Shown here: positions 51,963-62,334 of the stretch, piece after piece
Layout: each line of letters starts with the position of its first letter
How positions within the stretch are numbered: the stretch's first letter is position 1
Assembly (NCBI GenBank): GCA_017409345.1
Contig: JAFQSX010000032.1
Span: 80,462-144,461 of the forward strand
Direction of reading: 5' to 3'
From: Muribaculaceae bacterium
GTDB lineage: Bacteria > Bacteroidota > Bacteroidia > Bacteroidales > Muribaculaceae
Length of the DNA stretch: 64,000 bases
Position numbers and translations under genes: made by a program
Notes under the pieces: model-generated
The model's input: the letters and a program-made list of their open reading frames with translations, nothing else
Told to the model about the DNA's origin: nothing
Database searches by the model: none

Positions 51963-53786
51963 TTATGCTGGGTCAACCCAGTCGCCTTCTGATTTAATCA
52001 AATTGATGAGTCGGGGTATTGCTTCTTCGGTAGGGATATTCTTTTCGATACAAGTTTTGTTTTTATATAGACTCACTTTGCCCACTCCGGCACCCACATA
52101 TCCATAGTCGGCATCGGCCATTTCGCCGGGGCCGTTCACAATGCACCCCATCACACCTATTTTCAATCCTTTGAGGTGTGCAGTGGCTTCTTTCACAGCC
52201 TTAACGGTTGATTGTAGGTCAAATAGAGTGCGACCGCATCCGGGGCATGAGATATATTCAGTGCGAGAAATTCGTAATCGTGCTGCTTGGAGTATGCCAA
52301 ATGATAGTCGAGCCACAGTTGCAGGCTCCACTAGCGGTGCATTAAGCCATATTCCATCGCGATTACCATTGAGCAATATTGTACCCAAATCGGCTGCCGC
52401 CATTAGTGTCACATCATCAAGTGAGGAATTGATATAATCGACTCGCATCACAATTGGATTTGTCTTTTGGGCTTGGGTAAATGCATGAGCAAATGCTTGC
52501 ATTTCACCCGGTGCATTGATGTGATTGCTATATAATACAATAACCACATTGCCATCAATAACAGAAACAACCTCATTGATAGGTGTAGAGGCATTTACCT
52601 CAAGAAATTTTATAGGAGCATCGCAGCCTTTTATCGCGTCACGTTGTTGCCATGAAAAGAGTTGGCAATATTTGTTAGATCCATCGGTAAAAGGAACGAT
52701 AATTTTATTGGCATCTACATCGGTTGGGATGTTATCGTCAGCAATATAGAAATAATCAGGAGTACAACCATCGGCATATTTTTCAGCATATCCATTGGCT
52801 ATGACGATAGGCAACGCTTCTCCTCCTATTTTGCCAATCGTTTTGCTTGGTCGGCGAGAAGGGGCTTCGTAGCAGTATCCGTCAAAGGGCGAACCCTCTA
52901 TTTGTGGAGCGTTGGCGCGTTGAGAAATATATTTAACCAATGCATCGGCTACAGGAATTTCGCATTCGGGTTCTTCGCTTAATGATACTCTTATCGTGTC
53001 GCCAATTCCTTCGGCAAGCAATGTGCCTATACCTACGGCCGATTTTACACGTCCATCTTCTCCATCTCCGGCTTCGGTAACACCGAGGTGTAGTGGGAAA
53101 TGCATGTTTTCTTTTTCCATCGCTACAACTAGTCGGCGCATCGTTTCAACCATTATCACGGTGTTGGACGCTTTGATAGAAATCACTACATTTAGAAAAT
53201 TTTGTGCCACACACACACGAAGGAATTCCATAGCCGATTCAACCATGCCGGCCGGTGTGTCGCCATAGCGACTCATAATTCTATCGGACAATGAGCCATG
53301 GTTTACGCCTATGCGTATTGCTGTGTTGTTTTTTCGACAAAGATCAAGGAATGGGATAAATGTAGCCTCAATCTTTTTTATTTCTTCGGCATATTCTTCG
53401 TCGGTGTAGGTGAGTTGTTGGAATGTGCGACTGGGGTCAACGAAGTTGCCCGGATTTATGCGCACTTTCTCTACTACTTCGGCAGCAGCAAATGCCGCAC
53501 GAGGATTAAAATGGATGTCGGCAACAAGAGGAGTTGTAACTCCATTTTTGCGAAGTTGAGATTTAATGTTGCCGAGGTTCTCAGCCTCGCGCACTCCTTG
53601 AGCAGTGAGACGAATATAGGCAGCGCCGGCATCGGCAATGCGTTGACATTGTGCCACCGAGCCATCTGTGTCCATTGTTGATGTTGATGCCATAGATTGC
53701 AATCTTATGGGGTAATCACTTCCCAATGGAGTGCCACCGATATTAACGGCAACTGTTTTGCGACGATTATAATTGAATATGCTCAT
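51963..53786 (-). CDS. ispG: (E)-4-hydroxy-3-methylbut-2-enyl-diphosphate synthase, long form
   Basis: A 607-residue enzyme of the MEP isoprenoid pathway that makes HMBPP from MEcPP. The N-terminal barrel (residues about 1-290) starts NIGGTPLGSDYPIRLQSM. The C-terminal domain binds a 4Fe-4S cluster through CPGCGR (near 518) and GVMGCIVNGPGE (near 550). A middle insertion of about 200 residues gives the long three-domain form seen in Bacteroidetes, Chlamydiae and plants. It lies between purE and the M16 gene in one operon. Confidence 0.95.
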   Translation of the reverse strand: MSIFNYNRRKTVAVNIGGTPLGSDYPIRLQSMASTSTMDTDGSVAQCQRIADAGAAYIRLTAQGVREAENLGNIKSQLRKNGVTTPLVADIHFNPRAAFAAAEVVEKVRINPGNFVDPSRTFQQLTYTDEEYAEEIKKIEATFIPFLDLCRKNNTAIRIGVNHGSLSDRIMSRYGDTPAGMVESAMEFLRVCVAQNFLNVVISIKASNTVIMVETMRRLVVAMEKENMHFPLHLGVTEAGDGEDGRVKSAVGIGTLLAEGIGDTIRVSLSEEPECEIPVADALVKYISQRANAPQIEGSPFDGYCYEAPSRRPSKTIGKIGGEALPIVIANGYAEKYADGCTPDYFYIADDNIPTDVDANKIIVPFTDGSNKYCQLFSWQQRDAIKGCDAPIKFLEVNASTPINEVVSVIDGNVVIVLYSNHINAPGEMQAFAHAFTQAQKTNPIVMRVDYINSSLDDVTLMAAADLGTILLNGNRDGIWLNAPLVEPATVARLSFGILQAARLRISRTEYISCPGCGRTLFDLQSTVKAVKEATAHLKGLKIGVMGCIVNGPGEMADADYGYVGAGVGKVSLYKNKTCIEKNIPTEEAIPRLINLIKSEGDWVDPA

Positions 53787-53801
53787 TTATCCAAAATGTG
53801 A

Positions 53802-54308
53802 TTAATCTACTTTGAATTTATATTTTACATTTTTGAGATCTTCATTGGCTTTTACGATTTTTTCAGAGAGGCTTGCTCGATAAGTCGCAAAACGATTGGC
53901 TAGTGCTTCGTCACCAAGAGCAAGAATCTGAACTGCCATAACAGCCGCGTTCATGCCATTATTGATGCCAACAGTGGCAACTGAAATGCCGGGAGGCATT
54001 TGTACGATTGATAAAAGAGCATCAACGCCATCAAGAGTTGAATTGATAGGAAGCCCGATTACGGGTAGGGGAGTCATCGCGGCAATTACACCCGGAAGTG
54101 CTGCGGCCATACCTGCTGCGGCAATGATTACTTTGATGCCACGGTTTTCGGCATTACGTGCAAACTCTTCTACTTCACCGGGAGTGCGATGGGCCGAAAG
54201 TGCATTCATTTCAAATGGGACTTCCATTTGCTCAAGAAATTTTGCTGCTTTTTCAAGAATGGGGAGGTCAGATGTGCTACCCATTATGATGCTTACTACT
54301 GGTTTCAT
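53802..54308 (-). CDS. purE: N5-carboxyaminoimidazole ribonucleotide mutase
   Basis: A 168-residue enzyme of purine synthesis that moves the carboxyl group of N5-CAIR to make CAIR. Signature stretches are MGSTSDLPIL (near residues 9-18), SAHRTP (near 39-44, with the catalytic histidine) and IIAAAGMAAALPGVIAAMTPLPVIGLP. The usual AAHLPG reads AAALPG here. It precedes ispG by 15 bases. Confidence 0.94.
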   Translation of the reverse strand: MKPVVSIIMGSTSDLPILEKAAKFLEQMEVPFEMNALSAHRTPGEVEEFARNAENRGIKVIIAAAGMAAALPGVIAAMTPLPVIGLPINSTLDGVDALLSIVQMPPGISVATVGINNGMNAAVMAVQILALGDEALANRFATYRASLSEKIVKANEDLKNVKYKFKVD

Positions 54309-54333
54309 GATTTATCTTAAATATGTAATGTTA

Positions 54334-55011
54334 TTAAATTGTCAATATAAATACCCAAAAGAAGCCGTTGAGAGTGCCGGCTAGTACTTGCTCAAATGTG
54401 TGGCATTTCAATATGAGACGCGAAGTGCCGACAAGTCCGGTGAGCAAAATCACGATACAGGTCAAATACATATAATCAAATGTTGCATATCCATTGCTCC
54501 AGATTGAAAATATTAAAGCAATAAGTCCGCCCATTCCGGCGCCATGTGCACTGATTTTCCATTTGAGATTGATCAGTGCCGAAGCAATTGCTGCAAGACC
54601 TCCACCAATCATAAACATAGGCATCCATTCTGGTGCATGGATATTTGAGAGATATATGGCGCTTGCTACATAACTAACAATCGTTATAATATAAGGCACG
54701 AGGCGATCTTTTTGCTGATTTACTCCCGGGTCGGAAATTTTGCCTAACTTAAATAATAGTGCAATTGCCGAAAGTGGAATAATACAAGTTAGAGCAAGAA
54801 TAGCCAATGTCACGATTATGCGAGTTGATAATGGCGACATTAACGCTATAAATGTAAAATTAAGAGATATAATTACTCCATAGGTAGGAGCTAAAAGAGG
54901 AGTGAACGCAATGGATAAAATCTTTGCAATAATATCTATCCATGATTTTCGTGGAGCAACTTCATTGCTCATTTTTGCTTCATATATTTTATAAATTTCT
55001 TCTTCGGTCAT
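54334..55011 (-). CDS. PAP2-like membrane protein
   Basis: A 225-residue protein with about six membrane helices. The C-terminal half contains SAHGAGMGG and SRLILKCHTFEQVLAG, which echo the PSGH and SRxxxxxHxxxDVxxG motifs of PAP2 lipid phosphatases, though P and D are replaced. It could be a lipid or undecaprenyl phosphate phosphatase or a degenerate relative. It starts 2 bases after rpoN ends. Substrate is unknown. Confidence 0.7.
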   Translation of the reverse strand: MTEEEIYKIYEAKMSNEVAPRKSWIDIIAKILSIAFTPLLAPTYGVIISLNFTFIALMSPLSTRIIVTLAILALTCIIPLSAIALLFKLGKISDPGVNQQKDRLVPYIITIVSYVASAIYLSNIHAPEWMPMFMIGGGLAAIASALINLKWKISAHGAGMGGLIALIFSIWSNGYATFDYMYLTCIVILLTGLVGTSRLILKCHTFEQVLAGTLNGFFWVFILTI

Positions 55012-55012
55012 G

Positions 55013-56458
55013 TTATAATTCTTTTCTTAAACGAGCCACAGGCAATCCAAGTCGTTCTCGATATTTGGCAACGGTGCGACGTGCTATATCATATCCTTTG
55101 TCAACAAGGATTTGAGTTATGGCTTCATCACTTAATGGTTTCTTCTTGTTTTCGTTTGATATAATATCTTTTAAAACAGCCAATATTTCATGAGATGAAG
55201 TGTCGTCATCTTCTTTTGGTCGTTCATTAAAGAATAGTTTCAATGGATATGTGCCTCTTTGAGTCATTACATATTTTCCTGCAGTGGCACGAGATATAAC
55301 CGACAAATCATGGCCGGTAATAGCGGCAATGTCTTTTAAAATCATTGGGCGTATACGGCTTTCATCATCGGTGAGGAAAAAGTCGTGTTGAAGTTTTACG
55401 ATGGCTTTCATCACTTGATAGAGTGTTTCTTGTCGCATCTTCAATATTTTGATAAACCCACTTGCTTCATCGCGTTTTTGTTTGATGAATGTAGCAGCCT
55501 CACGCTGACTTCGAGTCGCATTTGGTTTAATCTCGCATGCACTTTCCGAGAATGTCTCTTCGATTTGTAATTCGGGAATGCGATTAAGTAGGGTCAGGGT
55601 AATTTCTTCGTTATCATTGACTTCTATACTGAAGTCGGGTATGATATGACGCGTGCTGTCACTGATGCCACCGGTAATTATGCTTCCGGGTTTTGGATTT
55701 AAAGATGTGATTACAGCCAACACCTCTTTTAATTCTTCAATTGAGAGATTCAAGATGCTACGCAAACGATCATAGTGCATTTTAGAGAAAAGATCGAAGT
55801 AATTGTCTATAATGTCGGTTGCGATAGCAACAAGTTTGCTTTGTTCTTTGCGTCGTAGTTGAAGAAGAAGACAATCTCGAAGATCTATTGCCCCCACTCC
55901 GGCCGGTTCAAGGCTTCGCACAATGTTAAATATCTGCTTTAGATATGTTATAGATACATCAATCCCGACATTAAATGCCAAATCATCAATGATTGCATTT
56001 AGGTCGCGAGTCATGTAGCCGTTATCATCAAGATTTCCGATTATATATTGGGCTATGGCTTGTTGAGTTTCATCAAGGTCAAATTCCATCAACTGGCTGT
56101 TGAGCGTTTCAATCAGAGTATCACCTGATGAATCAACGGCAATGGGCTCAAAATATTTATCATCGGCGCTATGATTGCGTGCTTCTAATCGATATGAAGG
56201 GATGTCGTCCTCGTCGCGATAATCGGCGAGTTGCACCTCCTCGGCACTCTCGTTGAAAGTCTCGGTTGAGTCCTCGGTGAGATTGTTATTGTCATCGTTG
56301 TCGCATTGTTCGAGCGCAGGATTGTCATCAAGAGCACGACGCACTTCCTCTTCCACTTCGGGGCCGGTCATCTCTAGCATTTTGACAAACTGCACTTGCA
56401 GCGGTGTGAGCCGTTGCTGTAATTTTTGTTCGGTTGATAATCTTAATGATTCTTCCAT
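55013..56458 (-). CDS. rpoN: RNA polymerase sigma-54 factor
   Basis: A 481-residue sigma factor for promoters opened by enhancer-binding activators. Region I begins LSTEQKLQQRLTPLQVQFVKMLEM, followed by an acidic region II (residues about 45-110). The core-binding domain is in the middle. The DNA-binding domain ends with the RpoN box ARRTVAKYRERLGLP near residues 458-472. A TATTTTTG on the minus strand (56496-56489) may be its -7 element. It heads the operon with the PAP2-like gene. Confidence 0.95.
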   Translation of the reverse strand: MEESLRLSTEQKLQQRLTPLQVQFVKMLEMTGPEVEEEVRRALDDNPALEQCDNDDNNNLTEDSTETFNESAEEVQLADYRDEDDIPSYRLEARNHSADDKYFEPIAVDSSGDTLIETLNSQLMEFDLDETQQAIAQYIIGNLDDNGYMTRDLNAIIDDLAFNVGIDVSITYLKQIFNIVRSLEPAGVGAIDLRDCLLLQLRRKEQSKLVAIATDIIDNYFDLFSKMHYDRLRSILNLSIEELKEVLAVITSLNPKPGSIITGGISDSTRHIIPDFSIEVNDNEEITLTLLNRIPELQIEETFSESACEIKPNATRSQREAATFIKQKRDEASGFIKILKMRQETLYQVMKAIVKLQHDFFLTDDESRIRPMILKDIAAITGHDLSVISRATAGKYVMTQRGTYPLKLFFNERPKEDDDTSSHEILAVLKDIISNENKKKPLSDEAITQILVDKGYDIARRTVAKYRERLGLPVARLRKEL

Positions 56459-56601
56459 TTTGCGTGCGATGTCAAATTATTATCCTACAAAAATAATCAC
56501 AAATTCTCATATCTCACCTACACTAACGCTTAAACATTGCTAAAAGTGATATAAATTGGATTGAGTAATGTTGATTTTGTGAATTAACAAATAATAATCA
56601 C

Positions 56602-56609
56602 TATATTTG
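56602..56609 (+). promoter_or_regulatory. -7 element of the alcohol dehydrogenase gene
   Basis: TATATTTG, 27 bases before the ATG, with TTTG about 22 bases upstream. Confidence 0.6.
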
Positions 56610-56636
56610 TTCCAACTAAAATAAAACCTATCAACA

Positions 56637-57806
56637 ATGAATGATTTTAATTACTATACCCCCACGCGATATCTCTTTGGGCGTGGAGTGGAGTCGCAAA
56701 CTGGAGATTTAACTCGTTGGATGGGCGTGAACCGAGTGTTGCTTGTTTATGGTGGTGGCTCAGTGGTGCGAAGTGGGTTGCTCGATCGTGTAAAAGCATC
56801 GCTTGACGCATCGGGAATAGAGTATCTTGAACTTGGAGGAATACAACCCAATCCTACTGATGATCGAGTATATGAAGGCATTGATGTGTGCCGTCGTGAA
56901 AATCTAACAGGGCTTGTTGCCGTTGGTGGAGGCTCGGCTATCGATACTGCAAAGGCTATTGCTTGTGGTGTGCCTTATGAGGGTGATTTTTGGGACTTTT
57001 ATGCCGGGAAGAAAATCGTAGAAGAGGCATTGCCCGTGGGTGTTGTGCTTACAATACCTGCTGCCGGGAGTGAAGGTTCGGGAAATTCGGTGATTACCAA
57101 ACTTGATGGCTTGCACAAAATCAGTCTTCGCACCGATAGCGCATTGCGTCCTAAATTTGCTGTGATGAATCCAGAACTCACATTCACTTTACCACCATAT
57201 CAAACAGCGAGTGGCATTGCCGATATGATGGCACATATTTTTGAAAGATATTTTACCAATACACCCGAAACCGAAGTCACCGACCGAGTGGCCGAAGGGG
57301 TATTAAAAGCAATTATTACCGAAGCACCACGAGTGATGGCCGAACCTGAAAATTATGATGCTCGTGCCAATATCATGTGGTGTGGCACATTGGCTCATAA
57401 TGGGATTTGTGGCACAGGTCGTCAAGAAGATTGGGTGTCGCATTTTATGGAACATGAATTGAGTGCTGTTTATGGAGTAACACATGGCGCAGGACTAGCG
57501 GTTATTACTCCTGCATGGATGACATTCATGGCAACTCATAACCCCTCAAAAGGCGCACAATTTGCTCGTCGTGTGATGGATGTGGTTAACGATGATGATA
57601 CATTGGCTGCCCTTGAAGGTATTGCTCGATTAAGAGCATTTTATGCCTCATTGGGATTACCTATAACTCTTGCACAACTTGGAATTGAGAATCCCGACTT
57701 TGACTTATTAGTGAAAAAACTACACGAAAATAAAGGGGAGGTGATAGGTGGATATTATCGCCTCACGGCTATTGAAACTCGCAAGATTTACGAATTGGCT
57801 ATCTAA
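56637..57806 (+). CDS. Iron-containing (BDH/YqhD-type) alcohol dehydrogenase
   Basis: A 389-residue NAD(P)H-dependent enzyme that reduces aldehydes or oxidises alcohols. The N-terminal Rossmann part includes VYGGGSVVRSG (near residues 38-48) and GLVAVGGGSAIDTAKAIA (near 91-108). Metal ligands are expected in ADMMAHIFERYF and VSHFMEHELSAVYGVTHGAGLA (near 261-282). The pattern matches butanol dehydrogenases/YqhD. It stands alone between promoter and terminator. The physiological substrate is unknown. Confidence 0.9.
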   Translation: MNDFNYYTPTRYLFGRGVESQTGDLTRWMGVNRVLLVYGGGSVVRSGLLDRVKASLDASGIEYLELGGIQPNPTDDRVYEGIDVCRRENLTGLVAVGGGSAIDTAKAIACGVPYEGDFWDFYAGKKIVEEALPVGVVLTIPAAGSEGSGNSVITKLDGLHKISLRTDSALRPKFAVMNPELTFTLPPYQTASGIADMMAHIFERYFTNTPETEVTDRVAEGVLKAIITEAPRVMAEPENYDARANIMWCGTLAHNGICGTGRQEDWVSHFMEHELSAVYGVTHGAGLAVITPAWMTFMATHNPSKGAQFARRVMDVVNDDDTLAALEGIARLRAFYASLGLPITLAQLGIENPDFDLLVKKLHENKGEVIGGYYRLTAIETRKIYELAI

Positions 57807-57828
57807 TTTTAAATAACTTGAGATAGAT

Positions 57829-57862
57829 CAAGGAGAGGCTCATTATGGTGGGCCTCTCCTTG
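57829..57862. terminator. Terminator between convergent genes
   Basis: Perfect 11-base stem CAAGGAGAGGC/GCCTCTCCTTG with a 12-base loop. It can serve the alcohol dehydrogenase transcript and the his/exchanger operon from the other side. Confidence 0.75.
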
Positions 57863-57888
57863 TATATTATAAAGATAGATAGTGCATT

Positions 57889-58854
57889 TTAACTTGCTTG
57901 CATCACAAGAAATGTGGTATAAGCAATGTAGCATGCTACCATTAAACCACCTTCTAGGCGTGTGATAGTGCGTTGTTTAAATAACCATCCCACAATAAAG
58001 AACAATACACTTGCACCTAACATGGTGAGTAGGTCAATATTGTTAATTCCCCCCATTGAAAGAGGTGTTATCGTAGATGCGCAACCCAATACGAAAAATG
58101 AGTTAAAAATATTGCTACCAATGACATTTCCAATAGCCATGCCTGAATTGTGTTTCATTGCAGCAACAACCGAGGTGGCAAGTTCGGGTAGCGATGTTCC
58201 GGCAGCAACGATAGTAAGACCTATTACCGATTCGCTGACCCCCATGCTACTTGCAATGCCACTTGCTCCGTCAACAAAGAACTGACCTCCGAAAATCAAT
58301 CCGGCAAGTCCTCCAAGTATGAATAAAAAGGCTTTAATACCCGACATTGTTTTGACATCTTCGGTTGACTCTTTATTGTTGCCATTTTTAGCGATAGAGA
58401 ATGTATAGCGCATAAAGATGGCAAAAAACAAGAGCAGAATAAGTCCGTCGGCTCGACTAATAAGGTTGGATGCTCCATCATTAAGAATTACATCATTGGC
58501 GCAAAACAATATGGCAAGAGCTGATAATATAACGAGCGGAATTTCATTGCTCATGATGCTTTTCTCCACTTTTATGGGCATAACCAATGCCACACATCCT
58601 ATAATCATGAGGATGTTGAAAATATTGCTACCGACAACATTACCGATTGCCAATTCGGCACTACCATCAATGGCTGATAGTGTGCTGATAACCAATTCGG
58701 GCGCAGAGGTGCCGAAAGCAACAATAGTCAACCCTATTACGAGGTCGCTCACTCCCCATTTTTTTGCTACTGATGATGCTCCGTCAGTCAGACAGTTGGC
58801 TCCGACTAAAATCAAAGCAAGACCACCGATTAATAATAGAATGTTTATAATCAT
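57889..58854 (-). CDS. YrbG-like Na+/Ca2+ exchanger
   Basis: A 321-residue inner-membrane protein with about ten helices and the two inverted alpha repeats of the cation/Ca2+ exchanger family: GLTIVAFGTSAPELVISTLSA and VGSNIFNILM in the first half, GLTIVAAGTSLPELATSVVAA and IGSNIFNSFFVLG in the second. The start ATG overlaps the hisB stop (TAATG), so it is the last gene of the his operon. A link to histidine synthesis is unlikely. Confidence 0.9.
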   Translation of the reverse strand: MIINILLLIGGLALILVGANCLTDGASSVAKKWGVSDLVIGLTIVAFGTSAPELVISTLSAIDGSAELAIGNVVGSNIFNILMIIGCVALVMPIKVEKSIMSNEIPLVILSALAILFCANDVILNDGASNLISRADGLILLLFFAIFMRYTFSIAKNGNNKESTEDVKTMSGIKAFLFILGGLAGLIFGGQFFVDGASGIASSMGVSESVIGLTIVAAGTSLPELATSVVAAMKHNSGMAIGNVIGSNIFNSFFVLGCASTITPLSMGGINNIDLLTMLGASVLFFIVGWLFKQRTITRLEGGLMVACYIAYTTFLVMQAS

Positions 58855-59939
58855 TATAGCGTACCTTTAGTTGAAGGAAGTGAAAAGTTATTTATGTCAC
58901 GATTAATCGCCATTTTTATGGCACGAGCGAGTGCTTTGAATATCCCCTCGATTTTGTGATGCTCGTTAGTGCCTTCGGCTCTAATAAATAGATTCATGCG
59001 TGCGCTGTCACTTAGGCTTTTGAAGAAGTGTAGGAACATTTCAGTAGGCATTTCGCCAATTTTTTCACGTTTGAAATCTGCTTCCCACACAAGCCATGGA
59101 CGTCCGCCAAAGTCAAGAGCCACAGTGCATAGACAATCGTCCATAGGTAGGGTGAAGCCATATCGTTCAATTCCTCGTTTGTCGCCAAGCGCAATGCGTA
59201 AAGCATCGCCAAGTGCGATGGCTGTGTCTTCAATCGTGTGGTGTTCATCAACATGCAAATCACCATTGACTTCAATTTTAAGGTCCATACCCGAATGGCG
59301 ACCAATCTGCTCAAGCATGTGGTCAAAAAATCCCAATCCGGTAGAAATATTACATTGTCCGGTGCCGTCAAGCGATAATTCGATGTCAATTTGTGTTTCG
59401 CTTGTGTTGCGAGTCACATGGGCTTTGCGTTCATTGTCGAGCAAGAATTTTGCGATTTCTCCCCATGATTTAAACGCACATTCGTTGATGAATATCCCTT
59501 TACACCCAAGATTTTCAGCCAATTTCATATCACTTTGTCTATCTCCGATTACCCATGAATTTTCAAGATCATAATTGCCGGTTAGATACTCGGTTAATAG
59601 AGCCGTGCCCGGTTTACGAGTAGGCTTGTTTTCATGTTCAAAGGTGCGATCGATGATAATGTCATCAAATACAATGCCCTCGTTTTCAAGAGCCTTGAGC
59701 ATCTTGTTGTGTACCGGCCAGAAAGTATCTTCGGGAAATGAGTCGGTGCCTAATCCATCTTGATTGGTCACCATCACAAGTTTATAGTTCAATCGAGTGG
59801 TTATTAAGTGCATGGCGCGCATCACTCCGGGAAGAAACTCCAATTTCTCAAGTGAATCAACTTGATAATCCACAGGAGGCTCTACGATGAGAGTCCCGTC
59901 ACGGTCAATAAATAATACTCGTTGTTTATCTTGTGCCAT
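58854..59939 (-). CDS. hisB: Bifunctional histidinol-phosphatase/imidazoleglycerol-phosphate dehydratase
   Basis: A 361-residue fused enzyme for histidine steps 7 and 9. Residues about 1-165 are a HAD phosphatase with FIDRDGT (near 10-16) and [16 protein letters not shown]. Residues about 170-361 are the dehydratase with [33 protein letters not shown] and the C-terminal [19 protein letters not shown]. Both halves look intact. It overlaps hisC by 14 bases. Confidence 0.95.
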   Translation of the reverse strand: MAQDKQRVLFIDRDGTLIVEPPVDYQVDSLEKLEFLPGVMRAMHLITTRLNYKLVMVTNQDGLGTDSFPEDTFWPVHNKMLKALENEGIVFDDIIIDRTFEHENKPTRKPGTALLTEYLTGNYDLENSWVIGDRQSDMKLAENLGCKGIFINECAFKSWGEIAKFLLDNERKAHVTRNTSETQIDIELSLDGTGQCNISTGLGFFDHMLEQIGRHSGMDLKIEVNGDLHVDEHHTIEDTAIALGDALRIALGDKRGIERYGFTLPMDDCLCTVALDFGGRPWLVWEADFKREKIGEMPTEMFLHFFKSLSDSARMNLFIRAEGTNEHHKIEGIFKALARAIKMAINRDINNFSLPSTKGTL

Positions 59940-60963
59940 ATTCTTGTAATTTTTCGATTAACAATCGGTTTTCTTCATCATTGCCCACTGTAATACGCAA
60001 GCAGTTGCCACATAGATGCACTCGGCTGCGATTGCGCACAATAACCCCATTGTCGCGAAGAAACGCATAAATGGCATTGGCATTTGCCACTTGTACAAGC
60101 ACGAAGTTAGCATCCGAAGGGTATATCTTCTCTACGACATCAAGCATAGCCATTTCAGCCACAAGAGAGTTACGCGCGTCAAGGATTTCGGCAGTGACGC
60201 GATTGATGTTATCAATGTCGTCGAGCACTTTTAGAGCTTGACGTTGAGTGAGAATATTGATGTTATAAGGATATTTTACTTTGTTATATATGCCGATGAT
60301 TTCTTGTGAGGCATACGATACCCCAAGTCGCATTGCAGCGCTTGCCCAAGCCTTTGAGAATGTTTGCATCACAATCATTCGTGGGAATTCGTCAAGATAT
60401 TCCACCATAGAACCCTTTGGAGAGAAGTCAATATATGCTTCATCGATAATGGTAATCCCTTTAAATCGAGAGCATAACTCGCGTAATTGAGTGCGAGGAA
60501 ATGCGTTGCCGGTAGGATTATTCGGAGTACATATCCATAATATCTTTGTGTTGTCGTCGGTGGCATTGATCACCGCATCAACATTAAGCGTAAAGTCCTC
60601 GTTAAGACTCACGCGACGATATTCCACATCATTGATATCGGCACACACTTGATACATGCCGTATGTAGGCTCAAGTGCTACCACATTATCAATCCCCGGG
60701 CGACAAAACACACGATAAGCAATGTCAATACATTCATCACTTCCCACACCGAGAAATATGCGTGAGGCATCAACTTTGCGAATTGCACCTAAACGCTCTT
60801 TTACCTCCCATTGAAGAGGGTCGGGATAACGATTAAGTCCTTCTATACGACTATTTTCATTGGCATCGAGCCATGCACGAGCCTCGCCGGTAAACTCGTT
60901 GCGAGCGCATGTATAAGGCTCAAGATTCCATATATTTGGTCTTACTAATTCTTGTAGTGTCAT
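59926..60963 (-). CDS. hisC: Histidinol-phosphate aminotransferase
   Basis: A 345-residue PLP enzyme. Visible are LDANENS near the N-terminus, [41 protein letters not shown] and the PLP lysine in [16 protein letters not shown]. The ATG at 60963 is chosen; a longer frame to 60990 starts in a repeat element and has no start codon of comparable quality. It is the third gene of the his operon. Confidence 0.94.
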   Translation of the reverse strand: MTLQELVRPNIWNLEPYTCARNEFTGEARAWLDANENSRIEGLNRYPDPLQWEVKERLGAIRKVDASRIFLGVGSDECIDIAYRVFCRPGIDNVVALEPTYGMYQVCADINDVEYRRVSLNEDFTLNVDAVINATDDNTKILWICTPNNPTGNAFPRTQLRELCSRFKGITIIDEAYIDFSPKGSMVEYLDEFPRMIVMQTFSKAWASAAMRLGVSYASQEIIGIYNKVKYPYNINILTQRQALKVLDDIDNINRVTAEILDARNSLVAEMAMLDVVEKIYPSDANFVLVQVANANAIYAFLRDNGVIVRNRSRVHLCGNCLRITVGNDEENRLLIEKLQEYGTR

Positions 60964-60985
60964 ATCTATTATTAAAATTAACTCT

Positions 60986-61030
60986 CCCACTGAAAATGTA
61001 GGGGGAGTACGGCTAAGCCTAAAGGGGGTT
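60986..61030. repeat. REP-like palindromic element between hisC and hisD (copy 1)
   Basis: CCCACTGAAAATGTAGGGGG, then AGTACGGCTAAGCCTAAAGGGGGTT. It contains ACTCTCCC/GGGGGAGT and GGC-TAA-GCC hairpins. It resembles copy 2 at 63556-63597 in layout and sequence. The hisD stop codon and last few codons lie inside it. Confidence 0.5.
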
Positions 61031-62314
61031 GTTTTCTATCGATTTTATCCGCAGAGTCATCGCCATTTTGTGAGCGTGAAGGTCCTCATTTTCAGCCATC
61101 ACTTCAACAGCACGACCTATTGAGGCTATACCTTGTGGAGTGAGTTCTTGGAATGTTATTTTCTTTGTGAAACTATCAAGATTAACCCCACTGTAAGTGC
61201 GAGCGTAGCCCGAAGTGGGTAGTGTGTGGTTAGTCCCTGAAGCATAGTCACCGGCACTCTCGGGCGAATATGGACCAATAAACACCGAGCCTGCATTTTT
61301 CACCTTTGAGGCTAGTCCCCATGCATCGCGATGGTTGATTATGAGGTGCTCGGGAGCATAGCAGTTAGAGAAGTCCATTACCTCGTCATCGTCGTGCAAT
61401 AAAATCATTCGGCTATGACTCAATGATTTTTCCATCATTTCGCGACGTGGCAACACCTGTAGCAGATTCTCTATTTCAATGGGAAGTTGCTCAAGGAGTT
61501 TTTCAGATGATGTAACCAATATAGATTGGCTGTCAGGACCATGTTCGGCTTGCGATAGGAAATCCGATGCGACAAATGACGCATTGGCATTCTCATCGGC
61601 AATAACCAGAACTTCCGAAGGTCCTGCCGGCATATCGATTGAGACCTGTCCCTCACTCACTTGGCGTTTGGCCTCAGTGACAAATCTATTGCCCGGACCA
61701 AAAATTTTATACACGGCAGGGACTGTTTCAGTTCCGTATGCCATCGCAGCAATCGCTTGAGCACCACCTGTCTTGTAGATTTGAGTCACCCCGGCTACAC
61801 TTGCTGCATAAAGTATCGCAGGATGTACCTTGCCATCTTTCCCTGCTGGAGTACAAAGGATAATCTCCTCGCATCCGGCAATCACGGCAGGCACGGCAAG
61901 CATCAACACGGTTGAGAATAGGGGAGAGTTGCCCCCTGGAACATATAAGCCCACCTTTGAAATAGGCACTTGGCGTTGAATACATTTTACTCCGGGAGCA
62001 GTTTGTACTTCCACCTCGGTAGCCTGTGCTTTATGAAAATATTCAATGTTTTCACGAGCAGTTTTGATAGCGCTTTTCAATTCCTCGCTCACAAGAGTTG
62101 ATGCCTCGGCAATCTCTTCCTCGCTTACAGCAAGAGAATTGAGAGACGCACCGGTGAAGCGTTGCTCATATTCCTTTATGGCTTCATCTCCACGACTTGC
62201 CACATTGCTTATAATATCGGCAACGATAGCCTTAACTTCCTCAGCTTTATCGGCAAGTGCACGTTGTGATAATTGTTGCCACTTTTCGCGTGAAGGATAT
62301 TTAATTATTTCCAT
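61019..62314 (-). CDS. hisD: Histidinol dehydrogenase
   Basis: A 431-residue zinc enzyme that oxidises histidinol to histidine in two steps. Signatures visible are GLYVPGGNSPLFSTVLML, TGGAQAIAAMAYGT, GPGNRFVTEAKR, DMPAGPSEVLVIAD, FLSQAEHGPDSQSILVT and CYAPEHLIIN. The C-terminal tail (IENNPL) overlaps the REP-like element at 60986-61030. It is second in the his operon. Confidence 0.95.
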   Translation of the reverse strand: MEIIKYPSREKWQQLSQRALADKAEEVKAIVADIISNVASRGDEAIKEYEQRFTGASLNSLAVSEEEIAEASTLVSEELKSAIKTARENIEYFHKAQATEVEVQTAPGVKCIQRQVPISKVGLYVPGGNSPLFSTVLMLAVPAVIAGCEEIILCTPAGKDGKVHPAILYAASVAGVTQIYKTGGAQAIAAMAYGTETVPAVYKIFGPGNRFVTEAKRQVSEGQVSIDMPAGPSEVLVIADENANASFVASDFLSQAEHGPDSQSILVTSSEKLLEQLPIEIENLLQVLPRREMMEKSLSHSRMILLHDDDEVMDFSNCYAPEHLIINHRDAWGLASKVKNAGSVFIGPYSPESAGDYASGTNHTLPTSGYARTYSGVNLDSFTKKITFQELTPQGIASIGRAVEVMAENEDLHAHKMAMTLRIKSIENNPL

Positions 62315-62334
62315 TATTAGTCGGTTGAAAGTGA

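Noticed and set aside
58969-59574. A 201-codon plus-strand frame antisense to hisB
   Set aside because: It lies wholly inside the intact hisB gene, has biased composition (many Ser, Arg and Pro) and no domain; it is an overlap artefact.
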